A stretch of 64,000 nt of DNA from Azospirillum sp. TSO35-2 (GCF_003116095.1 NZ_LGRA01000021.1:1243086-1307085); one strand, 5' to 3'. Shown: positions 10,023-19,262, counted from the stretch's first letter. Notes: a model not told the origin generated them from the sequence alone. Translations and numbers: made by a program.

Positions 10023-10954
10023 TGAACGCGCATCGGGTGACAGAGGACGAACTCCACGCCTATGTGGATGGGCAACTGGACGGCAACCGCCGTCTGGCGG
10101 TGGAACGATGGCTGGCCGACGACCCCGACGCGGCGCGGCGGGCCGACGACTACCGGCTGCAGTCGGCGCTGCTGCACGACCTGTTCGACACGGTCCTGCG
10201 CGAGCCGCCGAGCGACGCCGTCCATGACCTGACCGACCGGCTGAAGGGCCGCATCGCGCTGAACGACAACCGCCCGGCCTGGCACGCCCGGCCGCTGGTG
10301 CGTTTTGCCGCGGCGGTGATGCTGGTGGTCGCCGGTGCCGCCGGCGGCTGGCTGGGCCGTGGCGAGGAGCAGCGCGCCGCCGCCCCGATCGCCCAGCAGC
10401 GCCAGACGCTGGCCACCTTCGCGGAGGAGGCGACGGAGGCCCACCGCTTCTACACTTCCGACGAACGCTTCCAGGTGGAACTGGGCGCCGACAACCAGGA
10501 CGAGCTGAACGGCTGGCTGTCCAAGCGGATGGGCCGCGACGTGTTCGGCCCGGACCTCGGCCGCGTCGGCTTCCGGCTGATCGGCGGGCGCTCGCTGCCG
10601 ACCGATCTCGGCGCCGGTGCGCAGTACATGTATGTCAACGACGCCGACAAGCGGATCACCCTGTTCGTCGGCGCGCCGCAGGCCGGCAACCCGTCGAAGT
10701 TCAGCTTCACGCAGAACGGCGACGTCTCCACCTTCTATTGGGTGGAAGGGCCGCTGGCCTACGCGCTGGCCGGCCGGCTGTCGAAGGAAGAGCTTCTGAA
10801 GATCGCCGAGGCGGTCTACGCCGACGTCAAGGCCGGCCCGCCGCGCCGCGACCCGCCGCCGGAAAAGCAGCCGCAGCAGCAGCAACAGCAACAGCAGGAA
10901 CAGCCGGCCGGCGTGCAGCCGATCAGCGACACGCAAAAGGCCAAGGACAGCTGA
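10022..10954 (+). CDS. membrane anti-sigma factor
   Basis: A 310-residue protein that should hold the ECF sigma factor at the inner membrane. The N-terminal cytoplasmic part (EDELHAYVDGQLD, WLADDPDAARRADDYR) is the usual anti-sigma helical region but lacks the zinc-binding HxxxCxxC. One membrane segment lies at about residues 95-113 (FAAAVMLVVAGAAGGWLG). The rest is periplasmic, with an FGPDLGRVGFRLIGGRSL-type sensor domain. It ends in a glutamine-rich tail (eight consecutive Q near residue 285). It overlaps the sigma gene, which supports the partner assignment. Confidence 0.9.
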   Translation: MNAHRVTEDELHAYVDGQLDGNRRLAVERWLADDPDAARRADDYRLQSALLHDLFDTVLREPPSDAVHDLTDRLKGRIALNDNRPAWHARPLVRFAAAVMLVVAGAAGGWLGRGEEQRAAAPIAQQRQTLATFAEEATEAHRFYTSDERFQVELGADNQDELNGWLSKRMGRDVFGPDLGRVGFRLIGGRSLPTDLGAGAQYMYVNDADKRITLFVGAPQAGNPSKFSFTQNGDVSTFYWVEGPLAYALAGRLSKEELLKIAEAVYADVKAGPPRRDPPPEKQPQQQQQQQQEQPAGVQPISDTQKAKDS

Positions 10955-10988
10955 GCGTTCCCCGGTAACTCGATAAAGGGGCCGGCGT

Positions 10989-11639
10989 TCAGAGCCGGCC
11001 CGTCAGCAGCGTCGCCCCCAGCCAGTCGCGCACCTCGCGGCACACCGCCTCCGCCGCCTCGTCCAGCGCGTGGCCGGTGCCGGGCACCAGCACCAGCTTC
11101 TTCGGGTCATGCGCCTTGCGGTGGACGTGGATGGAGCAGCTGGGCGGCAGGATCTCGTCCGCCTCGCCGTGGATCAGCAGGATGGGGCAGGACAGGTCGT
11201 GGACCGGCTCCGTCCCATAGCCCTGGGTGGCCAGCGTGATCACCGTGCACACCGCCCCCCGGTTGGACGCCGCCGCCTGGATGACGACGGCGCCGCCGAA
11301 GGAATGGCCGATCAGCGCCACATGGTGGATGCCCTGGCGGCCAAGAAAGCTCAGCCCGCACAGCACGTCGTACACCGCCTCCTCCAGGTCGCGCGGATCA
11401 CGGAAGCGCAGGCGCAGCGAGGCGACGCCGTCCGTCGTCAGGTCGGCGCACAGCCGCGGGTACAGGCCGCGCGCCGGCGTATCGAAGCCGCCGCCGACGC
11501 CGCCGACCCACAGGGCGGCCAAGTTGGCCCCGGCGGCGGGATAATAGCGCGCCTCGATCGGCCCGCGGTCGGTCTCCAGGCTCAGCGGCTGGAAGCCCTC
11601 GGCGTCGGCGATGCCCAGTGTGGCGTTCAGCAGGGGCAC
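10989..11639 (-). CDS. alpha/beta hydrolase
   Basis: Cytoplasmic alpha/beta-hydrolase-fold protein, 216 residues from the GTG at 11639. The nucleophile elbow is GHSFGG (Ser), the acid lies in HGEADEILPP, and the catalytic His in VPGTGHALDE, all in the right order and spacing. The GTG start is chosen because GGGAGG stands nine bases upstream; the frame stays open to 11807, but the extra residues are unlike the fold. The substrate is unknown; the family includes dienelactone-hydrolase-like and acyl esterases. It is divergent from the SRPBCC-dehydrogenase operon. Confidence 0.85.
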   Translation of the reverse strand: MPLLNATLGIADAEGFQPLSLETDRGPIEARYYPAAGANLAALWVGGVGGGFDTPARGLYPRLCADLTTDGVASLRLRFRDPRDLEEAVYDVLCGLSFLGRQGIHHVALIGHSFGGAVVIQAAASNRGAVCTVITLATQGYGTEPVHDLSCPILLIHGEADEILPPSCSIHVHRKAHDPKKLVLVPGTGHALDEAAEAVCREVRDWLGATLLTGRL

Positions 11640-11824
11640 GGGGCCGTCCCTCCCTTTCGGTCGTCCATCGAGATGTAACACGCGAAACGCCCCCCGGTTG
11701 CCGCCCGGCCCTTTCGGGTCCGCCGCAAGGCCGTGTGCCGATGCGCACGAGGCGGGAGGAAACGAAGCCGCAACCCGGCTGTTCTCTGTCCGAAGTGATT
11801 TGGACAATCGGGAAAGGAGCGGCG

Positions 11825-12655
11825 ATGGCGTCGAACAGTCTGACCGGGCACGGCCGGTGGCCGGAGCCGACCTCCTTCCGCGCCGGCCTGAGCCGTCTCG
11901 GCGCCCAGCCGGCCGGAAGCGGGCAGCGGTGGATCGCCCTGGTGGGCGGCACCGCGCTGGGGGTGCTGGGGGTGCGGCGGGCCGGCTGGAGCGGCGCGGT
12001 GCTGGCGCTCGGCGGGGCCGGCCTGTTCGTCGCCGGCGCGCTGGGGTTGCGGCCGTTCGGCGACAAGGCCCTGCGCCCGTCGGTCGATCCCGCCGCCTGG
12101 CGCAACCACGGCCCGGCCACCCGGCGCCGCTCGCTGACGCCGGAGCGGACCCAGGCGGTCGTCACCATCGCGGCGGAGCCGGCGGTGGTCTTCCGCTTCT
12201 GGCGCAATTTCGCCAACCTGCCGAAGCTGATGCCGCAGTTGGACCGGGTCGACGTGCTGTCGGCCACCGAAAGCCTGTGGGTCGCGGCCGATGGGGGAAG
12301 CGGGGATGAGCCGCTGCGCTGGCGCTGCGTGCTCGACCGCGTCGACGAGGACCGGCTGCTGACCTGGCACACGGTGGGCGGGACGGCGCTGCCGCACCGC
12401 GCCTCGCTGATGTTGGCGCCGGCGCCGGGCGACCGCGGGACCGAGGTGCGGCTGACCCTGGTCTACCGGGTGCCGGCCACCGACGTCGCCGCCCGGCTGG
12501 GCGTGACCCCGGAAGCCCAGGCGCAGGAGGCGCTGTGGCGGCTGAAGCAGCGGATCGAAACCGGGGAGCTGTCGACCACCGACCGCCAGCCGCGCGGGCA
12601 TGGCCAAAGGGGAGCGGGGCGAACCGGCTTCGGTTTCGGGGAGGCGATGGAATGA
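11825..12655 (+). CDS. SRPBCC (cyclase/dehydrase-like) membrane protein
   Basis: A 276-residue protein. The N-terminal third has hydrophobic Gly/Ala-rich segments (WIALVGGTALGVLGV, GAVLALGGAGLFVAGALG) that look like two membrane spans. The C-terminal part is an SRPBCC/START-type ligand-binding domain (VTIAAEPAVVFRFWRNFANLPKLMP..., typical of polyketide cyclase/dehydrase-like proteins). The ligand is unknown. AAGGAG at 11814-11819 sets the start. Its stop overlaps the next gene's ATG, and pairing of such a protein with a zinc alcohol dehydrogenase recurs in proteobacterial stress loci (from memory). Confidence 0.85.
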   Translation: MASNSLTGHGRWPEPTSFRAGLSRLGAQPAGSGQRWIALVGGTALGVLGVRRAGWSGAVLALGGAGLFVAGALGLRPFGDKALRPSVDPAAWRNHGPATRRRSLTPERTQAVVTIAAEPAVVFRFWRNFANLPKLMPQLDRVDVLSATESLWVAADGGSGDEPLRWRCVLDRVDEDRLLTWHTVGGTALPHRASLMLAPAPGDRGTEVRLTLVYRVPATDVAARLGVTPEAQAQEALWRLKQRIETGELSTTDRQPRGHGQRGAGRTGFGFGEAME

Positions 12656-13833
12656 GGGCGCTCTGCTGGAACGGGACCAACGACCTGCGGGTGGAGCGGG
12701 TGCCCGACCCGGTGCTGGTCAACCCGCACGACGTCATCGTCAAGGTGTCGCTGTCGTCGGCCTGCGGATCGGACCTGCATCTGCTGGACGGCTATGTGCC
12801 GACCATGCGGCCGGGCGACATCATCGGCCACGAGTTCCTCGGCGAGATCGTGGAGAAGGGGCCGGAGGTCCGCCACCTCAACCGCGGTGACCGCATCGTC
12901 ACCGTGTCGGTGATCGGTTGCGGCCATTGCGGGCATTGCCAGCACGGCGAAAGCTCGCTGTGCGACAACTCCAACCCGAACCCGGACTACGCCCGCACCG
13001 CCTACGGCCATTGCGGCGCCGGCATCTTCGGCTACAGCCACGCCTTCGGCGGCTACGCCGGCAGCCACGCCGAATACATCCGCGTCCCCTACGCCGACTT
13101 CAACGGCTTCCGCGTGCCCGAGGGCGTCAGCGACGAAAAGGCGGTCTTCGTGTCCGACGCCGTGCCGACCGGCTACATGGCCGCCGACATGGCCGGGATC
13201 AAGCCGGGCGACGTGGTGGCGGTGTGGGGCTGCGGCGGCGTCGGCCAGATGGCGATGCGCAGCGCCTTTCTGCTGGGGGCGGAGCGGGTGATCGGCATCG
13301 ACCGCATCCCCGACCGGCTGCGCGCCGCCCAGATGAAGGCGGGGGCGGAGACGCTGGACTACAGCCGCGTCGACGTCTTCGACTCGCTGCAGGCGATGAC
13401 CGGCGGGCGCGGCCCGGATGTCTGCATCGACGCGGTCGGCATGGAGGCCGACAGCGCGTCCAACGCGGTGGAGGACCTGTACGACCGGGCCAAGCAGGCG
13501 GTCGGGCTGCAGACCGACCGGCCGGCGGTGCTGCGCCAGATGATCGAGAGCTGCCGCAAGGGCGGCACCCTGTCGATCGTCGGCGTCTATGGCGGGCTGA
13601 TCGACAAGTTCCCGATGGGGGCGGCGATGAACAAGGCGCTGACCTTCCGCATGGGCCAGCAGAACGGCCAGCGCTACGCCAAGCGCCTGTTCGAGCACAT
13701 CGAGAAGGGCGAACTGGACCCGTCCTACCTGATGACGCACCGCTGGTCGCTCGATGACGGCCCGCAGGGCTACCGCATGTTCAAGGACAAGGCCGACGAC
13801 TGCCTGCGCGTCGTCTTCGCGCCCCAGTCGTAA
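12652..13833 (+). CDS. zinc-dependent alcohol dehydrogenase (formaldehyde dehydrogenase-like)
   Basis: Medium-chain dehydrogenase of 393 residues. The catalytic-zinc motifs are CGSDLH and GHEFLGEIVEKG, and the structural-zinc cysteines follow in CGHCGHCQHGESSLC. The NAD site GCGGVGQMA is followed by an acidic residue in GIDRIPDRL, favouring NAD over NADP. It resembles the glutathione-independent formaldehyde dehydrogenase / threonine dehydrogenase branch; the substrate cannot be fixed. The ATG overlaps the SRPBCC stop (ATGA), indicating one transcript, with a GGGGAGG ribosome site inside the upstream gene. Confidence 0.92.
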   Translation: MRALCWNGTNDLRVERVPDPVLVNPHDVIVKVSLSSACGSDLHLLDGYVPTMRPGDIIGHEFLGEIVEKGPEVRHLNRGDRIVTVSVIGCGHCGHCQHGESSLCDNSNPNPDYARTAYGHCGAGIFGYSHAFGGYAGSHAEYIRVPYADFNGFRVPEGVSDEKAVFVSDAVPTGYMAADMAGIKPGDVVAVWGCGGVGQMAMRSAFLLGAERVIGIDRIPDRLRAAQMKAGAETLDYSRVDVFDSLQAMTGGRGPDVCIDAVGMEADSASNAVEDLYDRAKQAVGLQTDRPAVLRQMIESCRKGGTLSIVGVYGGLIDKFPMGAAMNKALTFRMGQQNGQRYAKRLFEHIEKGELDPSYLMTHRWSLDDGPQGYRMFKDKADDCLRVVFAPQS

Positions 13834-13865
13834 CGACGGCCACAACCGGAAGGGAGAGAGCGGCC

Positions 13866-14120
13866 ATGGAACTGATCTATGCCTATCCCGCCGAACGCGG
13901 CCGCGGTGTCGAGGCCGAGATCCTCGGCGCGCTGCGCGACCGCTTCGGCGCCGTCACCCAGACCGCCCGCGAGGAACGCGACGCCGAACACGGCGACCGC
14001 ACCGACGTGTTCGTGACGCTGGACGTTGCCGACGACCAGGTCGAAGCGGCGCTGACCGCCCTGCGCGCCCATCCGCTGGTGATCGACGCCGCGGCGGGGA
14101 GCTTCGGCGAGCGGGTTTGA
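13866..14120 (+). CDS. small conserved-looking hypothetical protein
   Basis: An 84-residue acidic protein of unknown function, probably the third gene of the SRPBCC-dehydrogenase operon (32-bp gap, with GGAAGGGAGAG upstream of its ATG). The pattern MELIYAYPAERGRGVEAEILGAL ... DVFVTLDVADDQVEAALTAL looks like a compact alpha/beta ferredoxin-like fold, as in small binding or dimerising domains. No catalytic motif or membrane segment was found. Confidence 0.7.
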   Translation: MELIYAYPAERGRGVEAEILGALRDRFGAVTQTAREERDAEHGDRTDVFVTLDVADDQVEAALTALRAHPLVIDAAAGSFGERV

Positions 14121-14189
14121 CGGGAGGCGGCGGCTAGCCCCGACGCACTAGGAAGCGGCGGCGCCGCCGTCCAGGTCGTCGATGGTTAG

Positions 14190-14491
14190 GGATGGAGCAT
14201 CATCATCCCCTCCGTTGCCCAGACCGACATTCTCGGCACCCACCTTCGCGATCAGGTGAACCGCGGACAGCCGCGCGCTCGGCCACCGTCCGCTCGGCCA
14301 CTGTCCGCTTGGCCACCGTCCGCACCCAGACCGCGCGTGCGCTGGGCGACAGCGGTGGCCTTGCCGGCGCATCCGACGCCCAGAAGCAGGAGCTTGCCGA
14401 AGCGCTGCTGGTCCAGGCGACGCTGATCGACGTGGCGATGATGGAGCTTGCCGGGAACGGCTTCGTTCCGGCTTTCCGCCAAAACCCATAG
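14190..14491 (+). pseudogene. frameshifted remnant of a secreted hypothetical protein
   Basis: Two protein-like segments lie in different frames. From 14193 one frame reads IIIPSVAQTDILGTHLRDQV; after a 15-bp minisatellite, a second frame reads GASDAQKQELAEALLVQATL and ends at a TAG at 14489. The first has no start codon and a stop just upstream (14187). Together they resemble one helical secreted protein of the kind now called DUF6683 (recalled, not verified), broken by a frameshift near the repeat. A continuous small gene from ATG 14192 is the alternative, but its first half has poor composition. Confidence 0.4.
14277..14321 (+). repeat. 15-bp minisatellite, three copies
   Basis: Three tandem copies of GCTCGGCCACCGTCC at 14277, 14292 and 14307, with one substitution in each of the second and third copies. 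Length is a multiple of three, so copy-number change alone keeps the frame. Confidence 0.85.
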
Positions 14492-14597
14492 CCATCGAAA
14501 CAATTTCCGGCAGCCCCGTGACCACGCCGCCCGGCCCCTGTTGACCATACCCGCAAGGCAAGTCCGCATCACTCACCGGGGGCCGATCGCCGTGAAG

Positions 14598-16565
14598 ATG
14601 TCCGCCGCAGTACCGCCTGTCGAACAGGCGCAGGCCACCGTCAAGCGCCGCTGGCCCATCGGCGTGGAACTGCTGCCCGGCGGCGCCCACGCGCGGGTCT
14701 GGGCGCCGAAGGCGACGCGGGTCGAACTGGTGGTCGAGCCGGACGGGCGGACGACTGGGCTGGACGGCGAAGGGAACGGCTATTTCTCCGCCGCGGTGCC
14801 GGGGCTGGAGGCCGGCGGACTCTACCGCTTCCGGCTGGACGGCAGGGAGACGCTCTATCCCGACCCGATGTCGCGCTTCCAGCCCGACGGGCCGCATGGT
14901 CCCTCGCAACTGGTCGATCCGCACCGCTTCGCCTGGACCGACCAGGATTGGCGCGGCCGTGCCATCGCCGGACAGGTGATCTACGAGATGCACATCGGCA
15001 CCTTCACGCCGGACGGCGACTGGGATGCCGCCCGGCGGGAGCTGCCGGCGCTGGCGGAGCTTGGCGTCACGGTGCTGGAGGTGATGCCGGTGTCGGAGTT
15101 TCCCGGCCGCTTCGGCTGGGGCTATGACGGGGTGAACCTGTTCGCGCCGACCCGGCTCTACGGCGACGCCGACGCCATGCGGCGCTTCGTGAACGAGGCG
15201 CACCGGCTGGGGCTCGCCGTCATTCTCGACGTCGTCTACAACCATCTGGGTCCGGACGGCAATTACCTGAAGTGCTTCGCCGACGACTACTTCACCGACC
15301 GCTACAAGAACGAGTGGGGCGAGGCGATCAACTTCGACGGCCCCAAGTCCGGGCCGGTGCGGGAGTTCTTCCTGTCCAACGCCGCCTTCTGGATCGAGGA
15401 GTACCATCTGGACGGGCTGCGGCTGGACGCCACCCAATCGATCTTCGATCGCGGCGAACCGCACATCCTGACCGAGATCTCACGCACCGTGCGCAAGGCC
15501 GGCGGCGGGCGCGCCACCATCCTGGTGGGGGAGAACGAGCCGCAGCACGCCAGCATGGTGAAGCCGGCCGAGGAGGGCGGCTGCAGGCTCTGCGCCATCT
15601 GGAACGACGATTTCCACCATTCCGCCATGGTGGCGCTGACCGGCCGGAGCGAAGCCTACTACACCGACTACCGCGGCACCCCGCAGGAGTTCGTGTCGGC
15701 GATGAAGCACGGCTTCCTCTACCAGGGGCAATGGTACGGCTGGCAGGGCAAGCGCCGCGGCATGCCGGCCTTCGGCCTGCCGCGGCCGGCCTTCGTCACC
15801 TTCCTGCAGAACCACGACCAGATCGCCAATTCCGCCCGCGGCCTGCGGCTGCACGCGCTGACCACGCCGGGGCGGCTGCGGGCGATGACCGCGCTGACGC
15901 TGCTCGGTCCCGGCACGCCGATGCTGTTCCAGGGGCAGGAGTTCGCGTCGAGCAGCCCGTTCCTCTATTTCGCCGACCACAAGCCGGAGCTGGCGGTGCT
16001 GGTCGAGCGGGGGCGGGCGGACTTCCTGGCCCAGTTTCCCAGCATCGCCGAGCCGGCGATGCGCGCCGGCCTCGCCAGACCGCAGGCGGAGGACAGCTTC
16101 ATCCGCTCCAAGCTCGACCACCGCGAGCGGCACGCCAACGCCGGGGTGTGGGCGCTGCACCGCGACCTGCTGCGCCTGCGCCGGCAGGATCCGGTCTTTG
16201 CCGCGCCACGCGTCGGCGGGCTGGACGGCGCCGTGCTGGGCGATGAGGCCTTCGTCCTGCGCGTCTTCGGGGATGAGGAGGGCGACGACCGCCTGCTGCT
16301 GGTCAACCTGGGCTGCGACCTGACCCTGCGGGCGCTGGCGGAACCGCTGCTGGCGCCGCCGCGCGACGGGGCCTGGTCGCTGCTGTGGTCGAGCGAGGCG
16401 CCGGCCTATGGCGGCGGCGGCACCGCGGTGGTGGAGCAGCCGGACGGCGCGTGGCGGCTGCCCGGCCATGCGGCGCTGGTGCTGGGCCCCGCCCACGACT
16501 TTCCGACAAAAAGCGACGGGGCCGGGGGCAACACAACCCCCGTCATCGCGGTTTCCCAAGGATAG
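14598..16565 (+). CDS. treZ: malto-oligosyltrehalose trehalohydrolase
   Basis: GH13 enzyme (655 residues) that releases trehalose from maltooligosyl-trehalose made by TreY. An N-terminal CBM48-like beta domain (GARVWAPKATRVEL-type) precedes the barrel. The GH13 motifs appear in order: DVVYNHLGPDGNYLK, GLRLDATQSIFDRG (nucleophile Asp), ILVGENEPQ (acid Glu) and FLQNHDQIANSARG. The phrase LQNHDQ is typical of TreZ rather than branching enzymes. An in-frame GTG six bases upstream is an equally possible start. treY is not in the window; a debranching enzyme follows after 26 bp. Confidence 0.93.
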   Translation: MSAAVPPVEQAQATVKRRWPIGVELLPGGAHARVWAPKATRVELVVEPDGRTTGLDGEGNGYFSAAVPGLEAGGLYRFRLDGRETLYPDPMSRFQPDGPHGPSQLVDPHRFAWTDQDWRGRAIAGQVIYEMHIGTFTPDGDWDAARRELPALAELGVTVLEVMPVSEFPGRFGWGYDGVNLFAPTRLYGDADAMRRFVNEAHRLGLAVILDVVYNHLGPDGNYLKCFADDYFTDRYKNEWGEAINFDGPKSGPVREFFLSNAAFWIEEYHLDGLRLDATQSIFDRGEPHILTEISRTVRKAGGGRATILVGENEPQHASMVKPAEEGGCRLCAIWNDDFHHSAMVALTGRSEAYYTDYRGTPQEFVSAMKHGFLYQGQWYGWQGKRRGMPAFGLPRPAFVTFLQNHDQIANSARGLRLHALTTPGRLRAMTALTLLGPGTPMLFQGQEFASSSPFLYFADHKPELAVLVERGRADFLAQFPSIAEPAMRAGLARPQAEDSFIRSKLDHRERHANAGVWALHRDLLRLRRQDPVFAAPRVGGLDGAVLGDEAFVLRVFGDEEGDDRLLLVNLGCDLTLRALAEPLLAPPRDGAWSLLWSSEAPAYGGGGTAVVEQPDGAWRLPGHAALVLGPAHDFPTKSDGAGGNTTPVIAVSQG

Positions 16566-16591
16566 GAAACGGAAACCATCGCAGGTTCACC

Positions 16592-18664
16592 ATGGCTGAT
16601 TTCGTTCGCACCCTGTCGCGCGACGTCCTGAACACCGCTCCGGACAGCGCCGAAACCCGGGAATGGCTCGTCGCGAACGGGCTTGGCGGCTATGCGTCGG
16701 GGTCGGTGTCGGGGGCGGTGACCCGGCGCTATCACGGGCTGCTGATCGCCGCGCTGCCGGCCCCGCTCGGCCGCGTGCTGATGCTGAGCCGGCTGGGCGA
16801 CGTCGTCGTCGATGGCGACGGCCGCACCTACTGGCTGAGCGGCCGGGACGATGGCAACAGCGACGACGGCGGCGGCGGCGGCGGTCGCCACAGCGAGCCG
16901 AGCGGCGGCGGGCAGACCGCGGCGCTGCAGGAATTCCGGATGGAGGCCGGCCTGCCGGTCTGGCGGTTCCGCGCCGGCGGTGTGCTGATCGAAAAGCAGA
17001 TCGTGTTGCCGCATCGCCAGAACATCGTCCACGTCACCTACCGCGTGATCGAGGCCAAGGCGCCGGTGCAGCTTTGCCTGCGGCCGGTGCTGGCCTTCCG
17101 CACGCTGGAATCGGCGGTGGACCGCCCGCTCGCCCGTGACTACCGCATCACCGCCGCCGGCCAGCGTTACGAGGTGTCGGCCGGCCCCGACCTGCCGGTG
17201 CTGCGGATGTCGATCGAAGGCGGCGACTTCCCGATGACGCTGGACGGCGGCATCCGCCGCGACGTCTATTACCGCGTCGAGGCGGAGCGCGGCTATGAGG
17301 CCCGCGGCTCGCTGTGGACGCCGGGCTATTTCAGCGGCGAGCTTGGCGCCGGGCAGAGCATCACCTTCGCCGCCGCGACCGAGGACTGGTGGCGGCTGGA
17401 GGCGCTGCCGCCGTCCGACGTGCTGGGGTTCGAGACGGAACGCCGCCGCCGCATCATCCAGAACGCCCACCCCAGCCTGCGCAGCGGCGCCATGGCGGAG
17501 CTGGTGCTGTCCGCCGACAGTTTCCTGTTCGTGCCGGCCGGCCGCGTCGTCGACCAGATGCGGGCGCGGGCCGAGGGCGACGAGGTGCGGACGGTGATCG
17601 CCGGCTACCACTGGTTCACCGACTGGGGCCGCGACACCATGATCGCGCTGGAAGGGCTGACGCTGGCCACCGGCCGCCATATGGAGGCCGGCTGGATCCT
17701 GCACACCTTCGGCCATTACATCCGCGACGGCCTGATCCCCAACATGTTCCCCGACGGCAAGGACAAGGGGCTGTACCACACCGCCGACGCGACGCTGTGG
17801 TTCTTCCACGCGCTGCACCGCTACCTTCAGGCCACCGGTGACCGCGACACCCTGCGGCTGCTGCTGCCCAAGCTGGCCGACGTGATCGACCATCACCGCC
17901 GCGGCACCCGCTTCGGCATCGGCCTCGACCACCGGGACGGGCTGCTGCGCCAGGGCCAGGAGGGCTACCAGCTGACCTGGATGGACGCCAAGGTCGACGA
18001 CTGGGTGGTCACCCCCCGCCGCGGCAAGGCGGTGGAGATCAACGCCCTGTGGCACAACGCGCTGCGCCTGACCGCCGGCTGGCTGCGGGAGGAGGACGGC
18101 GAGGCCGCCGCCCGCCCGCTGGAGGAGCTGGCCGACCAGGCGAGGGCGTCGTTCAACGCGCGCTTCTGGTGCCCGTCGGCCGGCCACCTGTTCGACGTCG
18201 TCGATGGCGAGCATGGCGACGACATCGCCTGCCGGCCCAACCAGATCTTCGCCATCTCGCTCGACCATCCCGTGCTCGACCGCGCGCGGTGGGAGCCGGT
18301 GGTGGAGACGGTGCGCAGCCGGCTGCTGACCCCGCTCGGGCTGCGGTCGCTGGCGCCGGGCTGCCGCGACTACAAGGCGAAATATTTCGGCGATCTGCGG
18401 GCGCGCGACGCCGCCTATCACCAGGGCACCGTCTGGGGCTGGCTGATCGGCGCCTATGTCGATGCGTGGCTGAAGCTGCACCCGGACGACAAGACGGGCG
18501 CCCGCCGGCTGCTGGAGGGCTTCCTGCCCCATCTGGACGAGGCCGGCATCGGCACCATCAGCGAGATCTTCGACGCCGAGGCCCCGTTCACCCCGCGCGG
18601 CTGCATCTCCCAGGCGTGGAGCGTGGCGGAGGTGCTGCGTTGCTGGGCCAAAACGGAGCCGTAA
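16592..18664 (+). CDS. amylo-alpha-1,6-glucosidase (glycogen debranching enzyme)
   Basis: A 690-residue GH133-type debranching enzyme that removes alpha-1,6-linked glucose stubs from glycogen. The N-terminal GDE_N beta domain starts at TREWLVANGLGGYASG. The (alpha/alpha)6 catalytic domain carries the signature GYHWFTDWGRDTMIALEG (about residues 338-355) and later QGTVWGWLIGAYVDAW. A Gly/Asp-rich loop (about 90-105) is low complexity. The gene is downstream of treZ in the same direction, so the pair fits mobilisation of alpha-glucan reserves with conversion to trehalose. It is the end of the operon. Confidence 0.92.
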   Translation: MADFVRTLSRDVLNTAPDSAETREWLVANGLGGYASGSVSGAVTRRYHGLLIAALPAPLGRVLMLSRLGDVVVDGDGRTYWLSGRDDGNSDDGGGGGGRHSEPSGGGQTAALQEFRMEAGLPVWRFRAGGVLIEKQIVLPHRQNIVHVTYRVIEAKAPVQLCLRPVLAFRTLESAVDRPLARDYRITAAGQRYEVSAGPDLPVLRMSIEGGDFPMTLDGGIRRDVYYRVEAERGYEARGSLWTPGYFSGELGAGQSITFAAATEDWWRLEALPPSDVLGFETERRRRIIQNAHPSLRSGAMAELVLSADSFLFVPAGRVVDQMRARAEGDEVRTVIAGYHWFTDWGRDTMIALEGLTLATGRHMEAGWILHTFGHYIRDGLIPNMFPDGKDKGLYHTADATLWFFHALHRYLQATGDRDTLRLLLPKLADVIDHHRRGTRFGIGLDHRDGLLRQGQEGYQLTWMDAKVDDWVVTPRRGKAVEINALWHNALRLTAGWLREEDGEAAARPLEELADQARASFNARFWCPSAGHLFDVVDGEHGDDIACRPNQIFAISLDHPVLDRARWEPVVETVRSRLLTPLGLRSLAPGCRDYKAKYFGDLRARDAAYHQGTVWGWLIGAYVDAWLKLHPDDKTGARRLLEGFLPHLDEAGIGTISEIFDAEAPFTPRGCISQAWSVAEVLRCWAKTEP

Positions 18665-19262
18665 AACAGTGTCCGAACCGTGAACGGCTTCGCAGTTGCG
18701 GGATAAGACCCGGCCAAAGGTCATAGGGTGGGGGACGAAGGGTGCCCCACCCGTAACAATAGTGCAATGGCCTAGGAGACAGTTGTCAACAGGGCACAAC
18801 AGGGTGTGAAATCGACTGACCGGGCCGAATGTGACAGATTTCAGTTGACACGTCGCCAGGGCTTATGAGCCCCCGATCTTCAGTTTTTCATTATGGATCA
18901 GGCACTTGCTTGATTTGCCTTATTTTTGGGCAAACACCGCGAGACCCTTGAATCGCCTCGGGCGAATCGGGAATGCCCACGCTTTGTCAACACAGTTATC
19001 CACAGGGTCTGTGGAGACAGCCTCGGCAATCTTTGGTCTGGCTGTCCGGTTGCGCACAGCGGCTCCACACCGGGGCTGCGTTTGGTCGTACAGGACTTTC
19101 GGGGGGAGCCGGCGCGCGCTCGGCACAAGGAGGTAATCGGTTTGGATTTTAGCCAAGCCGAAAAAAGCGTCCTATAGTTTTCCGACCCTATCCCTTCAGC
19201 CATCCACCCTCGGCACCCCGCCTTTGGGGAGTGGGCCGGAGGAAGCCAAAGCGGAGGTGCCC
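18665..19262. other. 598-bp gene-free region
   Basis: No convincing gene. A GGGTGGGG/CCCCACCC hairpin (18726-18752, no T run) may end the glycogen operon. The middle (about 18880-18950) is AT-richer than its surroundings. There are DnaA-box-like nonamers (separate entry) and two TTGTCAACA repeats at 18783 and 18984. A weak sigma-54-like pair with correct spacing but two mismatches (TGGCTG at 19039, TTGC at 19050) points toward the next gene. Confidence 0.5.
18996..19018. promoter_or_regulatory. DnaA-box-like inverted pair
   Basis: TTATCCACA at 18996-19004 is an exact match to the DnaA box TTATNCACA. It is followed by the inverted partial box TGTGGAGAC at 19010-19018. Together they form the palindrome TCCACAG-GGT-CTGTGGA. 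It may be a DnaA regulatory or titration site. Confidence 0.45.

Noticed and set aside
16406..18799. 797-codon minus-strand frame over the debranching enzyme
   Set aside because: Antisense artefact of a well-supported GH133 gene.
18665..19262. Chromosomal replication origin
   Set aside because: Only one exact DnaA box, no AT-rich unwinding repeats, and no parAB, dnaA or hemE nearby. Reported only as DnaA-box-like sites.
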